The notes under the pieces are model-generated. The model had not been told where the DNA came from, searched no databases, and saw only the letters and a program-made list of their open reading frames with translations. DNA of 64,000 nt from Polyporus tsugae. Its lineage: Eukaryota; Basidiomycota; Agaricomycetes; Polyporales; Polyporaceae. This document shows positions 23,191 through 34,499 of this stretch, one piece after another. The stretch is from NCBI GenBank assembly GCA_024305745.1, contig JAHRBS010000014.1, positions 131,501 through 195,500 of the forward strand, given 5' to 3'. Each line of letters starts with the position of its first letter. Position 1 is the first letter of the stretch. The position numbers were made by a program, and so were the translations under genes.

Positions 23191-24205
23191 CTACAAGTAC
23201 CGCCGACGCTTCACCACCTGGTGCCGCCCAGCCTCAGGGTCCTCCAAGTCGGAAAACAACTCGATCTCCTCCACCTCACTTTCGGCCCCACCGACGGTGG
23301 CGTAACCGCCTATGTCGTCGTTAACCAGCAGGGGAATGCGGTGCTCAGAGAGCGGTTTCATGACCTTCTTGCCGGATGCTGATGTAACACTCGGGCCCGT
23401 CGGCCGGTCGAGCACGAAGTGCGAGGTGAGTGCGCCGACTTTCCGTGAGCGCAACGGCTTGCCTTCAGGATTCGAGACGGGGCGGTGGCGCGCTTTGTTG
23501 ACGTCACAGCGCTGACGGCGCTCGCGCTGCGTATGTGAGGCACCTGGACCGATGGGCAGAGTGAGGACAGGCTCAAGGTTGTCCGGATGGAGGACGTGCT
23601 CCTCGGCCAGGACGGGGAGACGCGCAGGAGCGGAGGCTGGCTGGCGGCGCGAGAGGGGAGCGACGTTCCCGCGCGGCGAGATCAGGTCACGAAAGTGGTC
23701 GGGGGAGAACGTCCAGGTCTGGATCGTTAGCGGGATCAGAGGGAGCTTGTCGGCAGACATGGCATCCGGCAACACACTCTCAGGCTTGTGGAGAGCGCGC
23801 TGGCGGACGTCGGGAGGGGCGGCTATGAACTTGAGAGTGCCATCTCGCAAGAGGTCTCTCAGTAAGCGGAGCGGAGCCACGCCGTCTTTGATGTCGCTGA
23901 GATTGGTGAACGGGATGTGGGCCGGCCAGCCGTCGAGTAATATGCCGAGGCACCAGACGATGATCCGCGCATACTTCTCTTTCGAGTAGTGCATATGTAT
24001 CTCAGGTATGCCTGTGATGAGGGCTTCTTTGAAATGAGAATTGAGACATCAGGCTGAATGTTTACGGAGACGTACCGAGCATGGCGTCGAGTACTTCTCG
24101 AACTTCTCCCCGAAATGCATCGCGGTCAGACCGGTAGACCTTGCGCTTCAAGTCGTTGGATGGGGCAGTGAACGGGATAAAGGCGAGCTTCGAGACCATG
24201 GACAT
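23191..24205 (-). CDS. Uncharacterised basidiomycete-type protein, 316 aa
   Basis: Two exons: 24205-24076 and 24011-23191 (951 nt in frame), with a 64-nt GT-AG intron. The N-terminal half carries the pattern KRKVYRSDRDAFRGEV ... LLDGWPAHIPFTNLSDIKDG followed by LRLLRDLLRDGTLKFI. I recognise this as a recurring theme of Agaricomycete hypothetical proteins (a short region in front of a GWPxxIPFxNLS motif), without an assigned function. The C-terminal half is low-complexity and basic (SRKVGALTSHF, RHQVVKRRRYL) and could be nuclear. There is no signal peptide or membrane segment. The start at 24205 is preferred over an upstream in-frame Met in a longer frame because it begins the conserved region. 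Divergent from the exon chain that follows. Confidence 0.65.
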
Positions 24206-24309
24206 GGTGAGTGGATGTGGGCAGAGCGGAAGGGAGACAAGAGGTATCTGTTTTATATGTGTTACGCTCTCGCCTGTAGACTGCAACATTTCGGTGAGTG
24301 TCGCATACG

Positions 24310-26939
24310 CTGACTACATTGCAGTTATTTCACACAGCTTTGCTCAAATATTTTCGGAGGCTTTGGGCTTGGACTCAGCCTTCGGCATCGTGTGGTTCAT
24401 CTCGCAACTGGTGAGCACATATCGAGATCTGTATGCCGTCTTCTAACCAATAGCATGTCACAGCTGTCTGACGTACAGTTGGCACTCGGCCATTTAATTT
24501 ACTAGGGGATGAATTTCGCTTCGCTTATACACAATCCAGCTTGGATACCATTAGGCGGTATTTCCGGACAGGTGAGCGAGACCCCGCCTGCTTGTATTGC
24601 ACGGCTGACGCAAACGTGAGGCAGGAGCTCTCACGGTCATTGGGCCGGCACCGGTAAGACGTTCGGGCATGCTGCAGAGCCGATATTGAAAGCAGATTTG
24701 GATGCGACCATGCTTGATGCACGGCAGGCCACAATTGATCATGACACGTACGTACATTTGATATTCATGCCCTCTAATCTTGCAGCGTGCTGCTCATTTT
24801 CTTTCGTGGACAGGTTGCGAAAGGCTACCCGACGTCAATGGCGGCAAGCCACTGCGACCACGATGGACGGGAATGCGAAAATTTGATGCTTTAGCCGGCA
24901 TGCTCATTCGATGTCCGGCCTCCCGAACTACTTAGCTCCCCGTCGGGCGAAGACACGCTCGCACGCAGCAGGGGTAGCGAATGACCCCAATGGACGGACT
25001 CGTGCCATCTTCCGCTGGATCTCTGAGTGAAACCGTTGTCGACGCCCATTGTACGTCGCCTTTCCATTCCGGCGGAACGGCGAAAGCCATCTAGTAGTCG
25101 CATTTGTAGCCTTCCGATGATTGACGTGTTTGTCATATATTGGATGCGGGAAATGGGGAATACGACCTGTGTACCGCCCCAGGTGCGGACATCTGCTCGT
25201 CTTACTGGTCCGGGACTAGCTGATGCTCGGACAGTGGCTTAACCCTTCTACTCGGCTACCACTTGTCTTGGATCGGGTGAAGCGCTGTCTTGGGTGTGCC
25301 TGATTCTGACAGCCAATAAACCCTCGGTACCCCATTGCATCTCCGGTGGAACCGCTGCCAACTCGCCTGGTGCCGTCATTCTCGGATGTGTATGCATGTA
25401 GGTACATTTTCGAACTCATTGACAGCTTCGTGATTCCCGAATGTCCCTTGGCAGATCTGCAACGGGACGCCCGGTAGCAAACTTGAGGCTACCAGTGGAG
25501 GCACAGCTCTTGGGAAAGCGATGCCTGAAACAACGGTCACAGCAGTCGATATATCGCTCTCCCGCGTGGGGTATGTACTCGCTTCTGGTGCACTCATCTC
25601 CTTCCTCCCGACGTCTCTCGCGGTCACACCAATGCGACAAGGTCATGAGCCTCTTTCCCACCCTACCTCCTGTTGTATCTTCGAGTGAAAGCTCGTCGCA
25701 CTCTCCACTGATCCTCAGCGGTTTCCTCGACATTTTGAAGGTGTTTTCCGGCTCCTATGTATGAACGGAACCGGCGAGCATCTACACCCAGAACACGGCG
25801 CGTCCGGCAGCGTTGAGCTATCCCACAATGTGAGTCCTGTTTCCCGATTCTGAGATGCACTCAGGACGTCCAGGTCTCTGACCTTGCCTCTTTCAGAATG
25901 ACGACAATGAATCATCCGACTCCGGCATAGATACCTCCATATCCCTCCGACAACACCCAAGAAATCTCCCAAACCGTGGGAGTTCGGGCAGCCGGGGACG
26001 TGCCATCTCTGCTTTGCAGAGTGGGGAAAGCACACTTGCAGCGGGATACCTGGCCGCGCATGGGTGGGACAGCTACGCACAGTCAGCGGTGAGTACTACA
26101 CGGCATCATCAGGATGATATGTGGGGATTACTCATCAGAAACATGCCTTGGCCCGCGTCCGTTCGCCAAGAAACAACTTGTTTCAAGTTTCAACGGGATC
26201 TTAGTCTGACAGCAAGGAGTGGCAGACGGACGAGGCTGTCTCGTTTCTGTGGTGTGTATTCCGTGCTCAAGGTGAGTTCGTGAGGATGTGTTCATCGAGC
26301 GCGTGAGGGCTCATTAATTTGGTTGCCAGTGGTTGGGAATCCGTTTCCAGGGTGTTTCATGTGCGGTTCAAACATCCTCGATTATGTTACCCCAAGTGAC
26401 GTAAGAGCTCGAACCGGCAGGCCGGCCATTCTCGAGCATCGGACTGGCCGGCCACACCGTGCGATAAGATGCGACTGACAACAGAGTACTTCAAGAACTC
26501 ATGCAGCAGACTTCCCACCACCCAGTACGCGGCGAGGGCTGTGTCTGAGACTGGTGAGTAAAACTGTTCTCGCGGTCATTTCTCTGTCCCGTTTCCATTG
26601 ACTGACATAGCGAGGGAGGACGGAGCGCACGATTGACATCGCCATGCGGGCTGCCCGGCAGTGTCAGCGGTTGTCACAGACTGTGCTTCGGGCAGTGGTA
26701 AGCACGGCATTCTTCGCATTGTTGTGGTCGGCTCAACTCACCATCCCGTCCTGACGATGTCGCCGGCTACTGAGCTGGGGCGGCGCTCAGCAGTTGGCCG
26801 CACACAAACGGAACCGCGGCTGGTCGACTCGGAGGCCAAGGAGCGCGGTAAACGGCGAGTGCATTGGAGAGCTGATCATAGCAGATGAAGTTTGTATCGT
26901 GCGCGCAGGATTTCAGAGGGTCGTTGCAGTCGTGTGAGG
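24310..26939 (+). CDS. Possible multi-exon gene or gene remnants, unidentified
   Basis: Several plus-strand stretches behave like exons with matching phases. The first set is about 24361-24414, 24480-24570, 24621-24653, 24678-24747 and 24786-24894. It gives a continuous frame through PFNLLGDEFRFAYTQ and DARQATIDHD to a TAG at 24892-24894. A second set includes 25897-26088 (64 codons, NDDNESSDSGIDTS), then pieces with EWQTDEAVSFLWCVFRAQ, VVGNPFPGCFMCGSN and a last exon ending in ECIGELIIADEV...VAVV and TGA at 26937-26939. A possible hydrophobic stretch (VGYVLASGALISFLPTSLAV) precedes the second set. I could not join both sets into one verified model and found no start codon with confidence. 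This may be one gene, two genes or decayed remnants. No domain recognised. Confidence 0.35.
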
Positions 26940-26978
26940 GACATAGCACTTGGGGGTTTCGAGCGGACTGTGTGCCCC

Positions 26979-28758
26979 TCACGGGATGAACAGTATCTTT
27001 GGATGTGTCTGTACAGCGGCGTGTTCGAACGGAGAAATATATTTGTGTGCCATACACGCATCCCAAGCCCAGAGCGCTCGTAATCGCGAACCCTCCTCTC
27101 CTCGTGCCCCTGCCAACCCTCCTCTCCTTGCTGTCCCTGCCAACCCTCCTCTCCTCGCTGTCCCTATCCTCTCCCAGAGTCCGCGTTTCTTTCTCTGGCC
27201 GAAAGCCCTCGCGCAGCCCGTGCCTGGACACAAACACCGCGTACAAAGCCGCCGCGCCACCCAACTGACGTCGCTAGAAAGGGTCTGAGCCTGGGCCGCA
27301 GCGATGACCTGGTCTTGGGTGAGGTCGTCTCCGCCATAGAACAGGCCCGACTGGTGGTCCTGGTCCTCGAGGCCGCTCTCGAGCTTGGTGAGGTCCATCG
27401 CCGTGTTCTCCTGCTCAATGTGGAGGACGATGCTCTTTGCAGTCTGCAACAGCATCCCCGCCCGGGCCTCCATGTCAGCCAAACTCGCCGAAATCGCGGA
27501 CGAGCACACCGGGCACTCATCAGCGCTCAGCACTCACCCTGGCCGCGTACGAGGGGTCGGGGTCCGAGCCGCCGGGCATGGCACCGAGGTAGTCGTCGAG
27601 CGACTCGAGCTCGTTCATGATGTTCGTACCCTCCTGCCTGAAGAACGCCGTCGTGAGCCGCGTCGGCTGCAGGCTGTGGATCGCGTCGACGAGCTTCTTC
27701 TTCCTGCGGTGGCGCTGTCAACACTCTCGTCGCAAATGGATAAAAGATCGCGTACTGCTCTGCACCCTCGACGACCTCGATCACCCCCGCAATGAGGGCC
27801 ACGACGAGGCTGACCGGGCCGAGAACCTTGAAGAACGTGCCGACACGGCCCATCATGGTCGCTGCCTTGGCGGCCTCTGTGTATGCCGTGTGCTACATGT
27901 GAGCGACCTGCGCCGTTTGGGAGGGGAGCTCTTCGACTCAGTCTCGGACTCACTCTCGAGGGTCTCCTCGGCCTTCTCGGCTTCAGCGGTAATCTTATTG
28001 GCAGCTAAGAGTGAGTGCCGCGAGTTGGTGAGCTCACAGAGAGAGAGACAGCAGGACAAGAGGTGCACCTTCGGTAGCAGCCTCGACGCCCTCGTCGGCA
28101 GCCTTGAAGAAGTTCACCATATTCTTCACGTTGATCATGCGCGTGCCCCAGCGGGCAAGAGCGATAGCCTGACTGCCTGCAGAGCGCAGATATGCATGAG
28201 CAGACGCGCGGGACACACCGAGACAAACGGCGACGACGTACCGGTGAGAATGGCGCCTTCTGGGGCCATGAGCAAACCGCCGATGAAGTATGTCACGTCG
28301 AAGCCCTATAACACCATGAGCATGTCACACTGGAACGCTGCGATAGACAGAGTGTAATACGGACTGACGCTCTGGCTGGCTTTGGCCGTTTGGATGAGCT
28401 ATGAAATAGCCGTGCATCAGCCCGCACTGCAGTGCCACAGTTCCGTGTGGAGGAAACGTACGGCCTCAAAAACCGTCCTCTCGTCAGGTGTCATACGACT
28501 GGCAGCGAGGTCGATCACGTCGTCGATGGTGGCATGGCCGTTGGCCTGGAGAATGAAGTTGATCGCGGGGCGGTACTGAGCGTTCTTGTCGTCCATCTGC
28601 TGTCCAATGCTCTTGACGTCGGACTGCAAGTTGGCCACGCTGTCGACGAGTTGCTGGAGGCGGGTCGCGCGCTGCTGGTTCTCTGTCGAGGACGTGAGCG
28701 CGCTGAACACGAAGAGGTGATGAGCACTCGGCGCCGGATTACCTGGGAAGAAGACCAT
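26979..28758 (-). CDS. Array family copy 7, stop lost, about 413 aa with new C-terminal tail
   Basis: Exons: 28758-28743, 28682-28462, 28398-28369, 28305-28242, 28176-28069, 28004-27954, 27876-27756, 27703-27538, 27443-26979 (1242 nt). The first eight exons are close to copy 6, with nine codons missing from the Ala/Glu-rich start of exon 7. Homology to copy 6 ends at about 27281, a few codons before the normal stop. The frame then continues about 100 codons through unrelated DNA, including the minisatellite (RRGGLAG repeats), to a stop at 26979. The duplication breakpoint therefore created a fusion tail. The TATA is lost as in copy 6. A nearer unseen splice donor could still restore a shorter end. 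Confidence 0.7.
27086..27165. repeat. Minisatellite, three units of 26-27 bp
   Basis: Three near-identical units (27086-27111, 27112-27138, 27139-27165), each containing AACCCTCCTCTCCT. Read on the minus strand in the frame of array copy 7 they encode a nine-residue ARRGGLAGT-type repeat. Confidence 0.8.
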
Positions 28759-28945
28759 GGTGAGATAGTTGAGATGTTGCTTGAGGGACGAGGAGAGTTG
28801 TCGTGTTGAGCTTGCTGGGGAGACGTGGATGAACCGGAGACCTTAAAGACACGGCTCGTGCTTCGTACCATTGGAGAGGGAACGGCTGAAGAGGCCGTGG
28901 CAGCGCTCATAGAGAGGCACCGGGGAAGCATGTCCTGACAGAACG

Positions 28946-29728
28946 TTGAGACAAGGCCGACCTGCAGGTCGCGTAAAGGCTCGACAGGTGAAACCCCTCA
29001 ACCTACCTGACTGTATACTGCGTCTCTCCAGTCACGCCCTTGGACTCGAAGGGTCGGATATGGCCTGTGATCGGCGTAGATCCTCAGTTCCCGGTGACGG
29101 TTGTGGCACGGGTCCCGGCGGGAAGCGAACACCGGGCGTTTGTGGGGCCATCACCGGTCGGTCCGGTAGGAAGAATGTCATGTACATTGTAGACGCGGAT
29201 CGTCGGGCACAAACATAAGCCCTATGCCCGCTCTCCCGCGCCTCGCGCCTTCGTTCGAATACACTTGCAGTTGGATAGCAGGTCCACAGGCACCGGCGGG
29301 AAGAATGCGATACCGAGCACGTCCCACGACACAGTTCTGAATGGCCAGAAGTACCCGGCAGAAGCATACAAGGGTTCTGCGCCCTGCATCGTCCCTGAGC
29401 GAGAGAACGAGAGGCGAGCTGTGAGTGGTTGGTGGGTATCATGCAATACGGATGGAACGAAACGAAAGTGCAGATCGAACCGGTGATAACCACAGCGCCA
29501 AATGGATACTCGAGCGAGTCTTCTCGCCACCAGCGGAGCGGCAAAGCGATCAATTCAGTCGCCGCGATTCTCATGGTGATTCGGAGTCTCGGAGTCGTTG
29601 CACAATCGATTCCCGAATCGCACCAGACGACGTTGGCATCGAGTGTTCAAGGAAAACTCAGGCGAACGACGGCCGGTGGTCATCCGAATCATCACTGTCC
29701 GAGTTGTCGCCATCGCCCTCCATGGTAG
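28946..29728. repeat. Recurrent element R, instance 4
   Basis: Nearly identical to instance 3 and in the same position between an array copy and a minus-strand bL31m gene. Confidence 0.7.
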
Positions 29729-29935
29729 GTCATCAACAGCAGTCATCCAAGTGTTTAGTTGCTTGAACGACCATAGCCAGAGTGGGCTATTCAGCCTCAA
29801 GGAACGCTCGGAAGGGTGGTTATTTCAGACTGTTTTAGAAAACGCAGAGCTCTTAAAGAATCGCCTTCCGGTGCGCGGGGACGGTCAACATTCGACACGA
29901 GCAGAAAAAACATAGAACGTACGGGTCGAGCGGGT

Positions 29936-30400
29936 CTATTTTGCTTTCGTCTTCGCCTTCCCTTTCCCATCCTCCGCCACCTGGCCTTCGGCTCCATCAG
30001 CTTCGTTGAGCCAACCCATGTCCAAGTCCGACTTCTGCCCCCCGAGGTCGGCGAACCGCCGGCTGAACCGCCCCATCCGCCCCGTCACCTCGTCCTCCTC
30101 CTCGTCCACCCCGACAAACCGGGCGGCGTTCCACAGCGGGTTGTTCGTCGTGTCACGCGTGAGGCGGATGATGGAGCGCGGGGAGGTGGTCCAGTGGACG
30201 ATCGTCGAGCCGTCTACGCGCACGAGGCGTTGAGGGAAGACGGGGACCATGGGATTCGGGAGCTTCTTCTGCCGTCGCTTCCAGACGTGTGTGCGGCCAT
30301 ATGGGGAGGATGATACGGTCCGCGTTTGAAGATGCAACGGAGTTCCGCTCGACGTGGACGCGAGCAAGCGGGACGCAAGACGGGGCGTTAGACTCAGCAT
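29936..30400 (-). CDS. MRPL36: Mitochondrial ribosomal protein bL31m, copy c
   Basis: A single-exon 154-aa frame almost identical to copy a, with one Met-to-Val change (RFVGVDEEED) and the same GKGKAKTKAK tail. The 5' flank (30400-30660) also matches that of copy a in reverse complement, so promoter and gene were copied together. It lies downstream of array copy 8 in the same relation as copy a to copy 2. Confidence 0.85.
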   Translation of the reverse strand: MLSLTPRLASRLLASTSSGTPLHLQTRTVSSSPYGRTHVWKRRQKKLPNPMVPVFPQRLVRVDGSTIVHWTTSPRSIIRLTRDTTNNPLWNAARFVGVDEEEDEVTGRMGRFSRRFADLGGQKSDLDMGWLNEADGAEGQVAEDGKGKAKTKAK

Positions 30401-30736
30401 GTTGAGGGGAAAAATCGAGTGCACGAACGAGAGAGACAAGATAGGTAGTGGGGACAGGGCTGAGACTGAGTGCCGGTGACCCAGAGCTGTCGTCGTCGTC
30501 GGGAGCAACGTCGGAGACGAGCACTTGCCACTGCTTGGCCCAGAAGCGCCATCGAAACGTGGCTGCTGCCGGATCGGCCGACCGGGATCCCTCGTTCTTG
30601 CAAAGTTCGCATCGCAGCGTCGAGTTCGACAATATTCAATTGACAGCGCGCCCACAATGCATACACACGACACAGAATGGTAAAACTGGCGACTGAGTGG
30701 TACGCGTGAGCCAAACGCTCGGCGGCTTCCACTGTT

Positions 30737-32252
30737 TCATTTGTTGGAGGTAGCAGCGACGACGGCGTCGTGGCTGAGGTCCGCCCCCCCGTAGAACGAG
30801 CTGGACTGGCGGTCCTGCGTCTCGAGCTCGGCCTCGAGCTCGTTCAGGTGGATCTTACTATCCTCCCGGCTGATCGCGGAGATGATGGCCTTCGCAAACT
30901 GTAGTATGCATCTGTGTGTCAGCCGGAGCGGGCCAACGTGAGCGGGGGCAAGCACTCGCCTTGGCCGCGATTGAGGGGTCGGGGTCCGAGCTGCCGGGCA
31001 TGGCGCCGAGGTAGTCGTCTAGCGACTCGAGCTGGTTCAGGATGTTCGTACCCTCCTGCTTGAAGAACGCTGTCGTGAGCCGTGCCGGCTGCAAGCGGTG
31101 GATCGCGTCGATCAGCTTTGCCTTCCTGCCAATGCGGCGTGGCCGTCAGCAACTTGTCATGACCCGGACCGTGGAGAAGTATCGTGGTAGTGGTGAGATG
31201 CGACGCACTGCTTTGCGCCCTCAAATATCTCAATCGCCCCGGCGATGAGGCCCACGACGAGGCCGATGCCAGCGAGGGCGGAGAGGACCACGCTGACGCT
31301 AGACACTATACTCGCCGCCTCGGCGATGTCTGCAGCAACCTCGGCTGCCTCGGCTGCCTCGCCGATGCCTGTATATGCCACATATCAGCGACCAGCTGCC
31401 GATACTGAACGCATCGAAGTGGACTCGCCCTCAAGGGCCTCAGCGGCCTCCCCAGCCTCAGCGACGATCTCGGCCCCAGCTACACATCAAAGCGCAGTGT
31501 AAGCTCGGAGAGAAAGACAACTTGAGTCAGAGGAGACACTCCGCACCTGCGGCAGCAGCTGATTCGCCCCCCTCGGCAGCCGTGAAGAAGTTGGCGAGGC
31601 TTTTCACGTTGATCATGCCCGAGGCCCAGCGGGCAATGGAGATCGCCACCTTGCCTGGAGGGCACAGATACGTGTGAACAGAGGGAAAAGGGTGCTTGGA
31701 CAGGCAAAGGACAGCTAACCGGTAAGAACGGCACCTTCCGGTGCCATGAGCAGACCCGCAATGAAATACGTCGTGTCGAAGCCCTAGCACACCCGGGCCA
31801 GTATCAGCATCACTAGTACTACACACTAGAATACTGCGATAGGCAGTGTGCGAACTGACGGTCTTCGTGTTCTTGACCGTCTTGATGAGCTATGAAATAA
31901 CCCGGGTGTATCAGCGCGCGGCGCATACTATCTCACCACTGCAACAGAAGCTTACCGCCTCGAACACCTTCCTTTCGTCCGGACTCATCTGGGCGGCGGC
32001 CTTGCCAATCACGTCGTCGACGCTGTCCATGCCGCGCGCCTTGAGGAGAGCGTTGATGGTAGGGCGATACTCCGCGTTCTTGTCATCCATCTGCTAGCCG
32101 ATGGTCTTGAGGTCGGCCTGCATGTTCGTGACGCTGTTGACGAGCTGCTGGAGGCGCGTTGCACGCTTCTTGTTGTCTGGTGGAGACATAAGTGTGCTGT
32201 ATACAAGGAAATGGGAGTTTAATATTCGAGTACCTGGGTAGAAGACTGGCAT
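30737..32252 (-). pseudogene. Array family copy 8, nonsense-disrupted
   Basis: Mirror-image relative of copy 2 (first exon MPVFYP, 32252-32234). The second exon carries an in-frame TAG at 32096-32094 where copy 2 has a Glu codon, about 30 codons into the protein. Other exons and splice sites look preserved, with the last exon ending in TGA at 30739-30737. The intron after exon 6 has a GC donor (31428-31427), as does intron 8 (30959-30958). Exons 5-9 are closer to copy 3 than to copy 2, suggesting gene conversion. The TATA box (32360-32366) is intact, so a truncated transcript may still be made. Confidence 0.75.
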
Positions 32253-32359
32253 GCTGGACTGCTTAAAGTGCCACTTGAGGGTCGAAGAGAGTTATTGTGT
32301 ACAGTTTCGCACTGTTCGACGCTCAAGTTTGCCGAGGAAAATTCGACGGACTGGAGTCC

Positions 32360-32366
32360 TTATATA
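32360..32366 (-). promoter_or_regulatory. TATA box of array copy 8
   Basis: TATATAAGG on the minus strand, the mirror image of the copy 2 TATA box, about 110 nt upstream of the start. Confidence 0.55.
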
Positions 32367-32539
32367 CACGGCCACTAGATTATCTCGGATGGCAGGACTA
32401 AAACGGCCGCGGCTGTGCGAACGTAATGGCATCGGGAGCGACAATGACCTGAGAGAACATCAAGATAGGGCCGGTCCTGCCACAAGGTCCGCAAGGCCTG
32501 CCAGTCGAAACCCCCCCTACTGAATGAGCCCCAGCGAGA

Positions 32540-33230
32540 ACTTCTCGACCTTCTGAAGATTGCGCAGTGCGTCTTTGAGACTGGGTCCCTGGGCCGATGA
32601 CAGTTCAGCGTCAAGATGTTGGCCTACTAGTACTTACATTGAACTCTCCATGGGTGCCTGAGCGACCTACACGAGGAGTCTGCAGTACTGAGTCTCGCCC
32701 GGACTCGGAGGGATGTCGTCCAGAACAAGGCGACGATGTAGAATGAAACAACGCACTTGGATCATCGTTGTAAGCCCGCCTCCCTCGAGATATCCTGGAA
32801 GAGTTAAATTCCCTATTGACACGACTGACACGTCTCCGACCAGGGCTGTCCTCCGTAATAAACGAAGCTTCAGCGAACAAGCTTTGGGGCGTTTGAGACA
32901 ACCTTGTTGTAGTGTCGAAGAGGGTGGGTCGCGGATTAATTAGAACGTATCAAATGCGAAGGAAGACGCAAGCTGAGAGATGCACGAGCGATCTGCTTCA
33001 GCAGCGAGAGGGGAAGTCCCCCGCCGGGTGAGGTCAAGGTCAAGTCTTCACTGAGCGCCTGCGACGATAGCGAGTCGGCTGCCACTGAGCCGGAGACCGG
33101 GCCGCGCCCTCCCAGCTTTGCCAGGCTCAGGCCATTCGCTTTTCTTTTCTGTCTCAAGCCTTCTCATGGTTATGTGACTTGGCTCTTCTTACGTCTGCCC
33201 TGTGACTCTCTCACATCAGCGAGAAGGACT
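32540..33230. repeat. Segmental duplication D, arm 2
   Basis: Reverse complement of about 2960-3560 and of part of 40800-41970. At about 33220 it jumps directly to sequence matching 2400, so about 0.5 kb present in arm 1 is missing here. Confidence 0.6.
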
Positions 33231-33275
33231 TCCTAAACCGCCAACCCCTCCACCTCAGGCTGCAAGACACCCGGC

Positions 33276-33581
33276 ATGCCTGGCTGGGAGTGTACTCCGT
33301 CGACGAGGACGTTCTGGGTCGTCTCCCAGCGGCTGGACGCGAAGTACAGAAATTTGTCGCTTCAGCCTCTCGACGACAGCATGATCCCCGAAGGCGACTC
33401 CTACCGCAGGGCGCGCAAGTACGACGCACAGGAGAAGCCGAAGTCGCTCGTGCGCAAGCACGGCGAGTCGCTCATCGTCCCGCTTGTGCTCGACGACATG
33501 AAGCTCCAGCTTCCAGCCGCTTCATCGTCGCTGTACATAGACAAGGCGCTCGCCGGTGGTGAGAACTTCTACGAGCTCTAG
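33276..33581 (+). pseudogene. Gene fragment Q, instance 3 (best preserved)
   Basis: An open 101-codon frame ends in TAG at 33579-33581, where instance 2 has a Trp codon (ELWKGF versus EL-stop). The frame includes RLDAKYRNLSLQPLDDSM, IPEGDSYRRARKYDAQEKPK and GGENFYEL. The three instances agree over this frame, which suggests it was once a coding exon, but no domain is recognised and a start is uncertain. Confidence 0.45.
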
Positions 33582-33749
33582 CAGGGCTTCGCGGCCCGTG
33601 GATGTCGGCGTCAAGGTCGAGGGCTGCATTGAGCGGGGCGGACAAATCCGCGCTATTACCGTACGTTGATCACCCACGTTCGTTCGCGGAGATCGTTTGC
33701 TTACTTGAATGTATGCTTTCAACATGGTTTTGAGGTCCTCGACGAGGGC

Positions 33750-34450
33750 TATTCTTATGTCCTACCACGGAGGGCGACGGCGACAACTCGGACAGTGATG
33801 ATTCCGATGACCACCGGCCGTCGTTCGCCTGAGTTTTCCGTGAACACTCGATGCCGACGTCGTCTGGTGCGATTCGGAAATCGATTGTGCAACGACTCCG
33901 AGACTCCGAGTCACCATGAGAATCGCGGCGACTGAATTGATCGTTTTACCGCTCCGCTGGTGGCGAGAAGAGCCCGAGTATCCATTTGGCGCTGTGGTTA
34001 TCACCGGTTCGATCTGCGCTTTCGTTTCGTTCCATCCGCATTGCCTGATACCTACCAACCACTCACAGCTCGCCTCTCCTTCTCTCGTTCAGGGACGATG
34101 CAGGGCGCAGAACCCTTGTATGCTTCTGCCGGGTACTTCTGGCCATTCAGAACTGTCTCGTGGGACGTGCTCGGTATCGCATTCTTCCCGCCGGTGTCTG
34201 TGGACATGCTGTCCAACTGCAAGTGTATTCGAACGAAGGCGCGGGCAAGCGGACATAGGGCTTATGTTTGTGCCCGACGATCCGCGTCTACAATGTACAT
34301 GACATTCTTCCTACCGGACCGACCGGTGATGGCCTCGCAAACGCCCGGTGTTCGCTTCCCGCCGGGACCCGTGCCACAACCGTCACCGGGAACTGAGGAT
34401 CTACGCCGATCACAGGCCATATCCGACCCTTTGAGTCCAAGGGGTGACTG
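33750..34450. repeat. Recurrent element R, instance 5 (inverted)
   Basis: Reverse orientation of instances 1, 3 and 4. The plus strand has a 180-codon frame (33960-34502) that shares the TMYMTFFLPDRPVMASQTPG part with instances 3 and 4 but enters it from a different upstream frame because of a small length difference. Confidence 0.65.
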
Positions 34451-34499
34451 GAGAGACGCAGTATACAGTCAGGTAAGTAGGTTGAGAGGTTTCAGCTGC

